From Anabaena azotica FACHB-119 (GTDB lineage: Bacteria > Cyanobacteriota > Cyanobacteriia > Cyanobacteriales > Nostocaceae), in the NCBI RefSeq assembly GCF_014697625.1, contig NZ_JACJSG010000011.1, positions 62,001 through 126,000 of the forward strand: a stretch of DNA of 64,000 nucleotides, given 5' to 3'. The position numbers were made by a program, and so were the translations under genes. The number at the start of each line of letters is the position of its first letter. The stretch's first letter is position 1. Below the pieces are notes generated by a model. The model was not told the DNA's origin and ran no database searches. It worked only from the letters and a program-made list of their open reading frames with translations. Of this stretch, positions 46,328-55,629 are shown piece after piece.

Positions 46328-48214
46328 ATGAAATTCTCTTGGAGAGTCCTACTACTCTGGACATTGCCAGCTTTGGTAATTGGCTTTTTCTTTTGGCAAG
46401 GGACGTTTGCTAACGCTCCTGCGGACATGACTAGGAACGCAGCCAACACTCGCATGACCTATGGTCGCTTTCTGGAATACGTGGATGCTGGACGTGTTAC
46501 CAATGTTGACCTGTATGAAGGCGGCAGAACAGCCATTGTGGAAGCCCAGGATCAAGATATTGAAGGTCGCGTCCAACGTTGGCGGGTAGATTTGCCTATA
46601 AGCGCTCCTGAATTAATCAGTAAGCTTAAAGAACACAAAGTTAGTTTTGATGCTCATCCAGCACGCAATGATGGCGCTATCTGGGGACTGTTGGGTAATT
46701 TAGTATTCCCCATCTTATTGATTACTGGATTGTTCTTTTTGTTCCGTCGTTCTAATAATCTTCCCGGTGGGCCTGGTCAAGCCATGAATTTTGGTAAGTC
46801 CAGAGCGCGTTTCCAAATGGAAGCGAAAACTGGGGTGAAGTTTGACGATGTAGCCGGGATCGAAGAAGCGAAGGAAGAATTACAAGAAGTTGTCACATTC
46901 CTCAAGCAGCCAGAAAGATTTACGGCTGTGGGTGCGCGTATTCCTAAAGGTGTACTGTTGGTAGGGCCTCCAGGGACTGGTAAAACTTTACTAGCAAAAG
47001 CGATCGCCGGGGAAGCTGGCGTACCATTCTTCAGCATTTCCGGTTCTGAGTTCGTGGAAATGTTCGTCGGTGTGGGTGCTTCCCGCGTCCGTGACTTGTT
47101 TAAGAAAGCTAAAGATAACGCTCCCTGTATCATCTTTATCGATGAAATCGACGCAGTTGGTAGACAACGGGGTGCGGGTATCGGTGGCGGTAACGACGAG
47201 AGAGAACAAACCCTCAACCAGTTACTCACTGAAATGGATGGTTTTGAAGGTAACACCGGCATCATTATTATTGCCGCTACCAACCGTCCCGACGTATTAG
47301 ACGCAGCGTTGTTGCGTCCAGGTCGTTTCGACAGACAAGTAATAGTTGATGCACCAGACATCAAAGGACGCTTGGAAATTCTCCAAGTCCACGCGCGGAA
47401 TAAGAAGTTAGATCCTAGCGTATCATTGGAAGCGATCGCTCGTCGTACCCCTGGCTTCACTGGTGCAGACTTAGCCAACCTCCTCAACGAAGCCGCTATT
47501 CTCACAGCCCGCAGACGCAAAGAAGCTATCACCCTCACCGAAATTGATGATGCGGTAGATAGAGTAGTTGCGGGGATGGAAGGAACACCCCTAGTAGATA
47601 GCAAGAGCAAACGCTTAATTGCTTACCACGAAGTCGGACACGCCTTGGTTGGTACTTTATTAAAAGACCATGACCCAGTGCAGAAAGTGACCCTCATTCC
47701 TAGAGGACAAGCCCAAGGTTTGACTTGGTTTACCCCCAACGAAGAACAAGGTTTAATTTCTCGCTCCCAACTCAAAGCCAGAATTGCTGGCGCTCTGGGT
47801 GGACGTGCAGCAGAAGAAATTATTTTTGGTGGTGCTGAAGTTACCACTGGCGCAGGCGGAGATTTGCAACAAGTCTCAGGAATGGCACGACAAATGGTAA
47901 CAAGGTTTGGGATGTCTGACTTAGGCCCCTTGTCCTTGGAAAGCCAACAAGGTGAAGTCTTCTTAGGTCGTGACTGGATGACCAGATCCGATTATTCTGA
48001 AGCAATTGCTTCCAGAATTGACTCTCAAGTGCGGCAAATTGTGGAAGAATGCTACGAAACCGCTAAGAAAATTATCCGTGAAAATCGCACCGTCACCGAT
48101 CGCATCGTTGACTTGTTGATTGAAAAAGAAACCATCGACGGTGAAGAGTTCCGGCAAATTGTTGCTGAGTACACTGATGTACCTGAGAAGCAGCAGTTTG
48201 TACCACAACTGTAA
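46328..48214 (+). CDS. ftsH: FtsH membrane AAA+ zinc metalloprotease
   Basis: 628 residues from ATG 46328 ([20 protein letters not shown]), the usual cyanobacterial length; the frame is open 24 codons further up but without a start signal. Two N-terminal membrane helices flank a luminal/periplasmic segment. The AAA+ part has Walker A 'GPPGTGKT', Walker B 'CIIFIDEID' and SRH '[20 protein letters not shown]'; the protease site is 'HEVGH' with a downstream Asp ('GAGGDLQQ'). It acts as a hexamer in thylakoid or cytoplasmic membrane; homologues degrade damaged PSII D1 (family knowledge). Which of the paralogous FtsH proteins this is cannot be told here. Confidence 0.97.
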   Translation: MKFSWRVLLLWTLPALVIGFFFWQGTFANAPADMTRNAANTRMTYGRFLEYVDAGRVTNVDLYEGGRTAIVEAQDQDIEGRVQRWRVDLPISAPELISKLKEHKVSFDAHPARNDGAIWGLLGNLVFPILLITGLFFLFRRSNNLPGGPGQAMNFGKSRARFQMEAKTGVKFDDVAGIEEAKEELQEVVTFLKQPERFTAVGARIPKGVLLVGPPGTGKTLLAKAIAGEAGVPFFSISGSEFVEMFVGVGASRVRDLFKKAKDNAPCIIFIDEIDAVGRQRGAGIGGGNDEREQTLNQLLTEMDGFEGNTGIIIIAATNRPDVLDAALLRPGRFDRQVIVDAPDIKGRLEILQVHARNKKLDPSVSLEAIARRTPGFTGADLANLLNEAAILTARRRKEAITLTEIDDAVDRVVAGMEGTPLVDSKSKRLIAYHEVGHALVGTLLKDHDPVQKVTLIPRGQAQGLTWFTPNEEQGLISRSQLKARIAGALGGRAAEEIIFGGAEVTTGAGGDLQQVSGMARQMVTRFGMSDLGPLSLESQQGEVFLGRDWMTRSDYSEAIASRIDSQVRQIVEECYETAKKIIRENRTVTDRIVDLLIEKETIDGEEFRQIVAEYTDVPEKQQFVPQL

Positions 48215-48241
48215 AGTTTAACTTTTGTTACAAAATATTAG

Positions 48242-48268
48242 GGGATGATTTTCATCATCCCTTTTTTT
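48242..48268 (+). terminator. rho-independent terminator of ftsH
   Basis: GGGATGAT (48242-48249) and ATCATCCC (48254-48261) pair around TTTC and are followed by seven T. Confidence 0.85.
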
Positions 48269-48353
48269 GGCTTTGTTGAAGTCAAGCAATTCATTCTGTA
48301 CTGTAGTGGTTGCGTTATGGGAATGGAAGCTGAGAACATGGCAAATTTAACCC

Positions 48354-48974
48354 TTACACCAAACCAGCTTGAAAAATCTGGGCTGCTGTGAGGTTCAATT
48401 CGGGGAAAGTTTGAGAGATAATGCGATCGCCATCTCGAAACTTACTAATCTGGTATTCGCCATCAACTAAGTTACAGACAGATATTGTCGGTTGTTTAGG
48501 ACTACCGATAAAATTACGTCCACCCAACGCCGCATAGTCGATAATCCAGTATTCGGGAATACCCATCTCCTCATAATCAGCATATTTTAAGTGGTAATCA
48601 TCCCGCCAATTAGTTGATACAACCTCAATCACCAAGGGTATTGATGCAGCTAAACTAACAACAGATTGTTTTTTCCATAATGGTTCATTTACCAGATTTG
48701 CCCGATTTAACACCAACACATCAGGAAAATAACCAGAGTCTTTTTCAGAGGGTCGAACTATAACTCGATTAGGCATACCATAGGGTAATCCTAGACGTTC
48801 GATTTCAACAGCAATTTCAACGCCCAATAAGCCTGTAATTTCTTCATGTTCCCCCACTGGTCGTGCCATTTCCACAATACATCTATTATGTAGTTCGTAG
48901 CGTACCCCGGTATTTTCAGGTAGCCAATCAACAAATTCCGCAAAAGATATTAACTTGGGTATGGCTTGAGTCAT
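48354..48974 (-). CDS. Uma2 family (DUF820) putative endonuclease
   Basis: 206 residues. 'FAEFVDWLPENTGVRYELHN' then 'RCIVEMARPVGEHEEITGLL' is the DUF820 opening. The PD-(D/E)XK-like core 'YFPDVLVLNRANL', 'IPLVIEVVSTNWRDDYHLKY', 'ADYEEMGIPEYWIIDY' retains Asp and E-x-V-S. Such proteins are very numerous in filamentous cyanobacteria, often mobile, and of unproven function. Monocistronic, convergent with ftsH. Confidence 0.88.
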   Translation of the reverse strand: MTQAIPKLISFAEFVDWLPENTGVRYELHNRCIVEMARPVGEHEEITGLLGVEIAVEIERLGLPYGMPNRVIVRPSEKDSGYFPDVLVLNRANLVNEPLWKKQSVVSLAASIPLVIEVVSTNWRDDYHLKYADYEEMGIPEYWIIDYAALGGRNFIGSPKQPTISVCNLVDGEYQISKFRDGDRIISQTFPELNLTAAQIFQAGLV

Positions 48975-49036
48975 AGATGATGGATGATTACAGCTTTGAA
49001 AATATTATCTCTTAGCTTAACTTAGCTATTAGACGG

Positions 49037-49264
49037 CTAAATCGAGCGACGGCTAGTATCCTTTGCATCCTCTCCTAAATCTTTCGTCCGTCCACTCCAA
49101 CGTGTTGTTATACCGCGCTTTCGTGACAAGTTCACAACCTCTCTTCCGCTTTTGGCTTGCTGTTTTTGTAAATCAGCAAATATGGCTTTCAAGTCATGAT
49201 TGAATGAGCGTGAATACTCTTCACGGATTCTATGAATTTCTTCGACAATCTCATCTTGAAACAT
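49037..49264 (-). CDS. putative antitoxin partner of PIN toxin
   Basis: 75 residues, highly charged: MFQDEIVEEIHRIREEYSRS, 'FNHDLKAIFADLQKQQAKSG' and 'REVVNLSRK'. It starts 2 bp after the PIN-protein stop, typical of type II toxin-antitoxin operons, here in toxin-first order. There is no clear DNA-binding motif, as in many cyanobacterial antitoxins of this size. The C-terminal 25 residues look less conserved and could be readthrough into low-similarity sequence. Identity rests mostly on context. Confidence 0.7.
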   Translation of the reverse strand: MFQDEIVEEIHRIREEYSRSFNHDLKAIFADLQKQQAKSGREVVNLSRKRGITTRWSGRTKDLGEDAKDTSRRSI

Positions 49265-49266
49265 AA

Positions 49267-49737
49267 TTAACCTCCTAAAAGTTCATAGGGTGTACAAAGA
49301 ATTGGCAACTCATACCCGAAATCAAGACTAATCTCTGCCAATTTTCCTTGAATTTGAGCATTGGCGATGTGCTTGCAGTTCCATGTCAGCAAATAATCCA
49401 TACCATGAACGGTTGCGACTGCAATATGAAGCGCATCCACATCAGCTTTTGCTGGAAGGTTACTGCGCTCTAAAAATCGCTCTGCGAGGTCAAGCACAGA
49501 TTGGTTCAAGTCTAGTAACAAAAAATTGTGAAGGATTTCTAGCCGTCGAGATGCCATTTCTGCGTCTCCTTGAGAAACTTCTTTCACAACTGCTTGGGAG
49601 GCGTAGAGGTTAAACTGGCTGCGGCGTGTGTCCCACCATTCCCTCGTAATCTCAACATTTGCAGCCACGACAAGATCCCGGCTTGGTCTAGCAGTAAGGT
49701 AGCCTAAAATACTAGTCTCAATGTAAACGGATTCAGT
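49267..49737 (-). CDS. PIN-domain ribonuclease toxin
   Basis: About 156 residues from ATG 49737 (MTESVYIETSILGYLTARPS); the upstream ATG 49755 adds MKSAYM. The PIN core is seen as 'YIETSILGYL' (Glu/Thr replacing the usual D-x-S/T), 'EVSQGDAEMASRR' and 'LPAKADVDALHIAVATVHGM' with the central Asp (AKADVDALH), then 'DYLLTWNCKHIANA'. The first acidic residue is Glu rather than Asp, a known variant in this subgroup. Probable VapC-like RNase, neutralised by the downstream 75-residue protein. Confidence 0.85.
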   Translation of the reverse strand, partial: TESVYIETSILGYLTARPSRDLVVAANVEITREWWDTRRSQFNLYASQAVVKEVSQGDAEMASRRLEILHNFLLLDLNQSVLDLAERFLERSNLPAKADVDALHIAVATVHGMDYLLTWNCKHIANAQIQGKLAEISLDFGYELPILCTPYELLGG

Positions 49738-49930
49738 CATATAGGCAGATTTCAAGCCACTCTATTTTATCTCACATCCACTGCTTTAACTGATGCAGCC
49801 AAACTCAGGAAAATACAAAGTATCAGGAAAAGCGATCGCTAATTATTTCACACTAACCAAACAATACTGATAAATAGACAAAAAAAGAGGCGCATAGCGC
49901 CCCCATAGCTTGAAATTTGGGAGAAAAAAA

Positions 49931-51661
49931 TTAATAATGACTGCCTGATTTGCGATGCTCAACAGCAGTCACACCGTTACTTTCTAATACATCGCCCTTA
50001 TTAACCACAGCATAAATTAACCGTCTATCACCGCATTCTAGTTGGTTGGTTACAGTACATTCTAAATAAGCTAGTGCCTCTGTTAAAATCAAACAACCAT
50101 TGTCAGCAGTTTTAGTCTCAAGATTGGCAAAAGGATTATCTCCTAATGTACTTTGGCGGGAGAAATAGCGCCGGATATTTCTACCTTCTTTGAGGATATT
50201 CAAGACAAATTGATCGCCAATATGACTCATCAAATCTGCGTTTTGTTCTTGAGCGATCGCAATCATAATTCCTGGTGGGTTAAAAGTCGCCTGGGATATC
50301 CACGAAGTTAAAATACCTTTGTGGTTTTCTTGGTCGCGGGTTGTGACTACACACAAGGAACCAATAATGCGTCCCACTGCTTGTTCAGTCCGGTCTGTAT
50401 TCGCTTCCGCTACCACTTGGCGGGGTGTCCGCAGTTTTTTAGTTTTCTTTAAGGTTTGGGCAAAAGTCGCACCTGCGGCTTGACATTGCTGGAGAATTTC
50501 TGGTGTAGGGCTAAAGCGTACCCTAATTGTGTCAAAGCCTAAACGGTAATTGGCATCTTTAAGTTTACTTTCAATTAAATCGATCGCTTCACCACTCCAA
50601 CCATAGGAACCAAACACCCCGGCTAACTTGGTTTTCGCAGCTGTAGAAAGGACTATACCTAAAGCAGTTTGAATTTGTGTCGGCGCATGACCGCCCAAAG
50701 TCGGGGAACCGATAATTATACCATCACTTGCTTCAACAATACGGTTAATTTCTGCTGGTTCTGCCAGTTCGCAGTTAATCGACTCGACATTAACACCATT
50801 TTCAATCAAACCTTGAGCGATCGCCTGAGCTAAAATCCCCGTATTACCATAAGCAGAGGTATAAAGTAGCGCCACATTCAAATCTAAAGACTTCTGCCCT
50901 TGACACCATTGGCGGTAATCGTAAGTAAAACGACTGAGACTATAACGCACAACCGGGCCATGACCAGGCGCATAACATCTCGCCCCCAACATTGCCACCT
51001 TATCTAAAGCCGCTTCCACTTGTTTAGCTTGGGCTGCATGGAGACAGTCAAAATAATAACGGCGTTCCGCGTCTAACTTTTTCCAGTCTTCATCAAACAA
51101 AGTATCTTCGCAGATATGAGCGCCGAAAAACTTATCTGTGTAGAGAATCTTGGTAGCTGGGTCGTAGGTAAACAACCCATCAGGCCAACGGGGAGTAGGG
51201 ACAGTGATAAATACTAGCTGATGTCCTTGTCCTAAATCGAGAGTATCTTCAAAACGTACAGCTTGAATTCGTGATTCCCAATCAGGAAAAGCAGTTTTGA
51301 GCGCATTAGCAGCCGGACGAGAACAAATCAAGGTAGCTTGCGGTGCTTGAGCAAGCAACTTTTCCAAAGTGACTCGGCGGTTAGGGTTGACGTGACCCAG
51401 GATAATGTAATCCAGGGTGCTAAGGTCGAGATGTCGGGCGAGTTCTTCTAAATAAATTTCCGTAAAAGATTCACCAGGAGGGTCAATCAAAGCCGTTTTC
51501 TCAGCTTGGATGAGATAGGAATTAGCTGTCGTTCCCCGTTGACGGGAATACTCAACTTCAAACTTGAGACGTTCCCAAGTGCGCGATCGCAAAACCTGCG
51601 TCTGTTCCCCAACATCGGCAACTTGTACATCCCTAGCACGACTGAAAGTAGCAGTACTCAT
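49931..51661 (-). CDS. flv1: flavodiiron protein Flv1 (non-canonical metal site)
   Basis: 576 residues from ATG 51661, with AGGAGAATTAACT directly upstream; an upstream frame to 51739 lacks a ribosome site. Domain order is metallo-beta-lactamase-like, then flavodoxin ('LLYTSAYGNTGILAQAIAQG'), then a C-terminal flavin reductase domain ('TSWISQATFNPPGIMIAIAQ'). The diiron ligand motif reads 'ILGHVNPNRRVTLEKL' instead of HxExDH, the mark of the Flv1/Flv2 class, in contrast to the partner at 52364. Flv1-Flv3 reduce O2 to water downstream of PSI under fluctuating light (family knowledge). Last gene of the operon. Confidence 0.93.
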   Translation of the reverse strand: MSTATFSRARDVQVADVGEQTQVLRSRTWERLKFEVEYSRQRGTTANSYLIQAEKTALIDPPGESFTEIYLEELARHLDLSTLDYIILGHVNPNRRVTLEKLLAQAPQATLICSRPAANALKTAFPDWESRIQAVRFEDTLDLGQGHQLVFITVPTPRWPDGLFTYDPATKILYTDKFFGAHICEDTLFDEDWKKLDAERRYYFDCLHAAQAKQVEAALDKVAMLGARCYAPGHGPVVRYSLSRFTYDYRQWCQGQKSLDLNVALLYTSAYGNTGILAQAIAQGLIENGVNVESINCELAEPAEINRIVEASDGIIIGSPTLGGHAPTQIQTALGIVLSTAAKTKLAGVFGSYGWSGEAIDLIESKLKDANYRLGFDTIRVRFSPTPEILQQCQAAGATFAQTLKKTKKLRTPRQVVAEANTDRTEQAVGRIIGSLCVVTTRDQENHKGILTSWISQATFNPPGIMIAIAQEQNADLMSHIGDQFVLNILKEGRNIRRYFSRQSTLGDNPFANLETKTADNGCLILTEALAYLECTVTNQLECGDRRLIYAVVNKGDVLESNGVTAVEHRKSGSHY

Positions 51662-51735
51662 AGTTAATTCTCCTGTAAATATTGCGTACTGGGTATGCCA
51701 GTTATCAGGTTGTGTAAGTGATAACTGATAACTGT

Positions 51736-52257
51736 TCACTGATTGATTCCCCAGCCATTAGTCTCTAATTCCGTCTTATGCAGCTTTTGATAGCGTTTGA
51801 CGATGCGTTGTTCTGGGTCAATACCTTCAAAGGTGGGGGGTAGCCAAACTCGCACAACCAGTAAAATTCCTAAAACTAATAAGAAGGCGCAAGTGGCTAA
51901 AACTTGACTCCAACTGGTTTCTAACACGCCTTTAACAATCACTTCCCGCAAAGCTGAGACAATGGAAACTTCTACAGCCACTCCTATAGATATGCGTTGT
52001 TCTTGCAGGTAGATAATTAATAGTCGAAATAACTCAACTAAAATGAGCAAAAACAAGATATCGGCAGTCACAACATGGAAATCCAAAGGCGGTAGCAGGG
52101 AAAGAAACATATCCCACACCTGAATTACCATGAAGCTAAATAAACCGATACACAAGGAAATCACGATGACATCTTGAATCAATTCCAAGGTACGGACAAT
52201 GCGCCCTCGATTGATTTCGTAAACGGAAATTGGGTTATCTTCTACAGGTTTGTACAT
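51736..52257 (-). CDS. PsiE-like phosphate-starvation-inducible membrane protein
   Basis: 173 residues from ATG 52257 (MYKPVEDNPISVYEINRGRI) with four helices: 'IVISLCIGLFSFMVIQVWDM', 'DILFLLILVELFRLLIIYLQ', a third amphipathic segment 'EVSIVSALREVIVKGVLE', and 'CAFLLVLGILLVVRVWL'. The PsiE family pattern 'VELFRLLIIYLQEQRISIGV' is clear. The frame continues 33 codons upstream through purine/pyrimidine short repeats (a Pro/Phe/Leu-rich translation), which I treat as untranslated. It lies between the two flavodiiron genes on the same strand; a functional link to them is unproven. Confidence 0.85.
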   Translation of the reverse strand: MYKPVEDNPISVYEINRGRIVRTLELIQDVIVISLCIGLFSFMVIQVWDMFLSLLPPLDFHVVTADILFLLILVELFRLLIIYLQEQRISIGVAVEVSIVSALREVIVKGVLETSWSQVLATCAFLLVLGILLVVRVWLPPTFEGIDPEQRIVKRYQKLHKTELETNGWGINQ

Positions 52258-52259
52258 AG

Positions 52260-52363
52260 TGCGTGAGGGAAGGGGGAAGGGGGAAAGGGGAAGGGGAAGG
52301 GGAAAGGGGAAAGACTGCTTCCTGCGTTCCCCTGCTTTTTCCCAGTCCCCAGTCAACTGTCAC
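52260..52363. repeat. GGGGAAAGG-type repeats between flv3 and the PsiE-like gene
   Basis: A purine-rich run GGGAAGGGGGAAAGGGGAAG and variants at 52268-52312 interrupts the flv3 operon. The repeat extends the open frame of the downstream gene artificially. Confidence 0.85.
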
Positions 52364-54094
52364 CTAATAATGATTTCCAACCTTGCGGTGATGAACGGCT
52401 GTCAATGCGTTGACGTTGGCGACTCTACCTGTATCCACGGTGCTGTAGATAATCCAATGGTCGCCGCAGTCCATACGGCTGGTGATTTCGCATTCTATGT
52501 AAGCTAGGGCTTCTGCGAGGATGGGGGAACCGTTGCTGGCGGGATAGGTTTTGATGCCGGCAAAACGGTCTGCACCGGGGGCGAAACGTTTGAGAAAATG
52601 TTTCATCAATCCTTGATAATTGTCTTCTGCAAGGACGTTTAGAACGAAGCGATCGCCTAATTGCATTAAAGATTCAATTGCTCGTTCTTTGGAGACTGCA
52701 ATGGCGACTCCCAAAGGATCTAAGCTTGCTTGTGTTACCCAAGAGGCGAACATGGCACTTTGAATTTCGCCTTTTTTGGTCGTGATGATATATAAACCGG
52801 TGCTAATTCTGCCTAAAGCTTTTTCTAAGTCGGTGTTAATGGATTTGATTTGTTTAATGGTGCGATCGCGTGTTAACCATTGCGCCAAATCTGTACCAGC
52901 TTCTTCACAAAGTTGTTCAATTGCTTGTGTGGGAGCTTCTTTAATTAAAATGGGTGGAAAAGCTTCCACTAATCCCAATTCTTGGAACTTATTTCGTAAG
53001 GGATAAACAGGTTCATCTTCACCGCCACCAGACTCTAGTAAACCGATTGCCTGTTTTTGATGTACAGCCGCCAAAATAGTACTTAATGCTGCTTGGGCTG
53101 TCTGTGAATATTGAGATGGCATGGCAATTACAATACCCGAAGCTTGAGTAACTATTTCCCTTACTTCTTGCGCTTGGGCATTGTTTAAATCTATTAATTC
53201 TACCCCTACGCCGATTTTCGTACAGCCATGTCCTAAACTATGTACTAACTTCTCACTATAGCCATAGTCCTCAGCATAGAACAAAGCGACGAAAGTTTCT
53301 GTTTTAGTTTGTTCTAAACTCCAGTTTTGATACCGCCCCAACCATTCGGAAATATGATGCTGTAGTAGAGGCCCGTGTCCTGTAGCGACGGTATTTATAC
53401 TTAAATTTTCTATACGTTTTAAAGCAGCCAATACAGACCGAGCATTCGGCCCCATCAGACAGTCATAGTAATATTTAAAATCTTCTTCAATAGCTGAGAA
53501 GTTTTCATCACAAGTATGGTCATCACAATAGTGCATACCAAACACATCACAGGTATAGAGGATGCCTGTTTTGTGGTCATAAGTAAGAATTGTGTCAGGC
53601 CAATGTAAGTTAGGTGCAGAAATAAATTCTAGTTTGTGACCATTACCTAAATCTAAAGTTTCACCACTTTTCACCAGTAAAGATTTAAAGGGTTGGTGAA
53701 TCAGATTTTCTAAGAATTGAATTGCCACCTTCGCACCAACAACGGTGATAGCAGGAGCTAGTTGTAGAATATCTCTAACTAAGCCGCTATGGTCTGGCTC
53801 TGTGTGACTAACAATCAAATAGTCTATTGTGTTTGGGTCAATTATCCCTGTAACTATCTCCAGGTATAATTGCTCAAATTTGCGGTGTGAAGTATCAACT
53901 AAAGCTTTTTTTTCACCTTGGATTAAGAAAGAGTTATATGTTGTACCATTGCGTAAACCAAATTCAATATCAAAACGGTCTCTATCCCAATCTAAACAGC
54001 GAATAGCAGTTGTTTCCGGTGCAATTTCTACAGTTTGCACAGTCAAACGTCCTATATTGGCAATAGCTTGAGTGTTTTCTGTGAGTGCGACCAT
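52364..54094 (-). CDS. flv3: flavodiiron protein Flv3 (canonical metal site)
   Basis: 576 residues from ATG 54094 (MVALTENTQAIANIGRLTVQ); ATG 54106 is a 4-codon-longer alternative. The beta-lactamase-like domain carries the canonical diiron ligands 'LIVSHTEPDHSGLVRDI' (HxExDH), then 'FISAPNLHWPDTILTYD', 'DVFGMHYCDDHT' and 'ATGHGPLLQHH'. Flavodoxin ('ALFYAEDYGYSEKLVHSLGH') and flavin reductase ('ASWVTQASLDPLGVAIAVSK') domains follow. It forms a functional pair with Flv1 encoded downstream. Upstream 54107-54250 is AT-rich and should hold the operon promoter. Confidence 0.94.
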   Translation of the reverse strand: MVALTENTQAIANIGRLTVQTVEIAPETTAIRCLDWDRDRFDIEFGLRNGTTYNSFLIQGEKKALVDTSHRKFEQLYLEIVTGIIDPNTIDYLIVSHTEPDHSGLVRDILQLAPAITVVGAKVAIQFLENLIHQPFKSLLVKSGETLDLGNGHKLEFISAPNLHWPDTILTYDHKTGILYTCDVFGMHYCDDHTCDENFSAIEEDFKYYYDCLMGPNARSVLAALKRIENLSINTVATGHGPLLQHHISEWLGRYQNWSLEQTKTETFVALFYAEDYGYSEKLVHSLGHGCTKIGVGVELIDLNNAQAQEVREIVTQASGIVIAMPSQYSQTAQAALSTILAAVHQKQAIGLLESGGGEDEPVYPLRNKFQELGLVEAFPPILIKEAPTQAIEQLCEEAGTDLAQWLTRDRTIKQIKSINTDLEKALGRISTGLYIITTKKGEIQSAMFASWVTQASLDPLGVAIAVSKERAIESLMQLGDRFVLNVLAEDNYQGLMKHFLKRFAPGADRFAGIKTYPASNGSPILAEALAYIECEITSRMDCGDHWIIYSTVDTGRVANVNALTAVHHRKVGNHY

Positions 54095-54401
54095 TGGTTT
54101 TACCAAAAGATTGTTATCTGGAATTAAATATTCTTCTTCCTATATTGAACCGAGAATCCTATTTGGTAAAATGTTAATTTCTGAAGGTAATGATTAGTAA
54201 TCTTTATTCTTGGTTATTATTGATATTGCATTGAAAATAATCGATGTTAATCATTGGGTATTTACAAGAAATAAATTATCTCTTTCGTAGCATTGCCCAC
54301 CTTATCATCGTTTTGGTGGGCAGTGCATCGGCCTACAGATACTACAGATACAAACCTCTCTCCTCTGTAAACCTGCACTGAATCTAAGCCAAAAGCGCCA
54401 T

Positions 54402-55319
54402 ATGTCGTTGAATTTTATTCCTCCACCTACACAGAAAATTGATAGCGATATTGCGAGACTTGCTGGTGTGGAACTGTATGTATTACGCCTTGATTTAATG
54501 CACCCGTGGGTAAATGGGAATAAGTGGTATAAGCTGAAATACAATCTCGCCCAAGCCAAGGAACAAGGTTATAAAAAATTACTTACCTTTGGTGGTGCAT
54601 ATTCTAATCACATTTATGCTACCGCCGCCGCAGGTAAATTATTAGGATTTCCAACCATTGGTGTCATTCGTGGGGAGGAAACACTACCTTTAAATTCAAC
54701 GTTGAGTTTTGCTGCACAACAAGGGATGCAGTTAGTTTATCTTGAGCGTGCAACTTACCGACAAAAGCACAGCTTTGAGGTACAAGCAGATTTGAGGAAA
54801 CGCTTTGGGGAAGTGTTTATCATTCCTGAAGGTGGTAGTAACTTGCAAGGTGTGCGTGGTTGTCTAGAGATAGTCAGTGCAGCAATGCAAGTATTTGATA
54901 CTGTCTGTGTAGCTTGTGGTACTGCAACAACTTTAGCAGGTATTGCCATGTCACTTAACCCCAAACAGCGCGTGCTTGGTTTTCCTGTGTTGAAAGGGGG
55001 TTTTTTAGCTAAGGATATCGAAAATTTAATACAGAATTATCTCGCTACTGGTTTACCCACACCATACGGTTCTCCCGCACCTTGGGAACTGATTTGCGAT
55101 TACCATTTTGGCGGTTACGCTAAGGTGAAAGATGATTTGTTATTGTTCAGCCAGCAGTTTACTCAAGCTTATAATATACCGCTTGATTACGTATATACCG
55201 CGAAGATGTTTTATGGCGTGATGGATTTGCTCAAGCAGGGGTATTTTAGTAAAGGCGATCGCTTATTACTCATCCACACTGGCGGCTTACAAGTATTGAA
55301 GCAGAAAGCCCACCAGTAG
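54402..55319 (+). CDS. PLP-dependent ACC deaminase / D-cysteine desulfhydrase-like enzyme
   Basis: 305 residues of fold-type II. 'WVNGNKWYKLKYNLAQAKEQ' provides the PLP Lys (GNKWYKLKY), then 'LLTFGGAYSNHIYATAAAGK' (the nucleophile/Ser-Asn-His loop), 'IIPEGGSNLQGVRGCLEI' and 'CVACGTATTLAGIAMSLNP' for phosphate binding, and 'YTAKMFYGVMDLL' near the end. The family splits into ACC deaminases and D-cysteine desulfhydrases; without the two diagnostic active-site residues checked by alignment I cannot choose. The start is ATG 54402. Monocistronic, closed by a long hairpin. Confidence 0.88.
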   Translation: MSLNFIPPPTQKIDSDIARLAGVELYVLRLDLMHPWVNGNKWYKLKYNLAQAKEQGYKKLLTFGGAYSNHIYATAAAGKLLGFPTIGVIRGEETLPLNSTLSFAAQQGMQLVYLERATYRQKHSFEVQADLRKRFGEVFIIPEGGSNLQGVRGCLEIVSAAMQVFDTVCVACGTATTLAGIAMSLNPKQRVLGFPVLKGGFLAKDIENLIQNYLATGLPTPYGSPAPWELICDYHFGGYAKVKDDLLLFSQQFTQAYNIPLDYVYTAKMFYGVMDLLKQGYFSKGDRLLLIHTGGLQVLKQKAHQ

Positions 55320-55353
55320 CAGTCTGAAAATCCCAAAAAATTTTCAGACTGCT
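55318..55353 (+). terminator. 14-bp hairpin after the PLP enzyme
   Basis: AGCAGTCTGAAAAT and ATTTTCAGACTGCT are perfectly complementary around an 8-nt A-rich loop. The stem overlaps the stop codon (TAG 55317-55319). It has no T-run outside the stem, so termination strength is uncertain. Confidence 0.55.
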
Positions 55354-55435
55354 ACGTCCTTAAGGGGTGGGACGGGCAGTTTGCTCTCTCCGAGACGCTC
55401 CGCGAACAAGTCGGGAAACCCGCCCACGCAACTAA

Positions 55436-55603
55436 CTAACTGCCCTCATGAATGCGTTGCGGCTTTAGCCGCCGTCTTAGTCCTTTAATCAATTCCCGCA
55501 AAATGTCAGTTTGAGTTCTGCCTTCTTGGTCACAATATTGTTTGAGCAATTCTTTTTCTTCCTTTGTGACACGAAAAGTTATAAAAATCTCAGGCTTGGG
55601 CAT
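55436..55603 (-). CDS. ribbon-helix-helix (CopG/Arc-like) small protein, 55 aa
   Basis: The frame is ATG 55603 to TAG 55436: MPKPEIFITFRVTKEEKELL, KQYCDQEGRTQTDILRELIK, GLRRRLKPQRIHEGS. The strand 'EIFITFRV', two helices and the 'GRTQTDILRELI' turn are classic for RHH DNA-binding proteins. AGAGGT lies about 9 nt upstream of ATG. It is divergent from and 30 bp away from orphan element A (55638-55961). RHH proteins of this size often accompany IS200/IS605-type elements in cyanobacteria, so it may be the element's regulator or only a hit site. Related to the 39-residue protein at 16670. Confidence 0.7.
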   Translation of the reverse strand: MPKPEIFITFRVTKEEKELLKQYCDQEGRTQTDILRELIKGLRRRLKPQRIHEGS

Positions 55604-55629
55604 ATCAAAATACCTCTTTATGTGGTATC

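Noticed and set aside
46777..47610. 277-residue minus-strand frame inside ftsH
   Set aside because: Antisense shadow of a highly conserved gene; composition (Ser/Thr/Pro-rich) follows from the opposite strand's codons.
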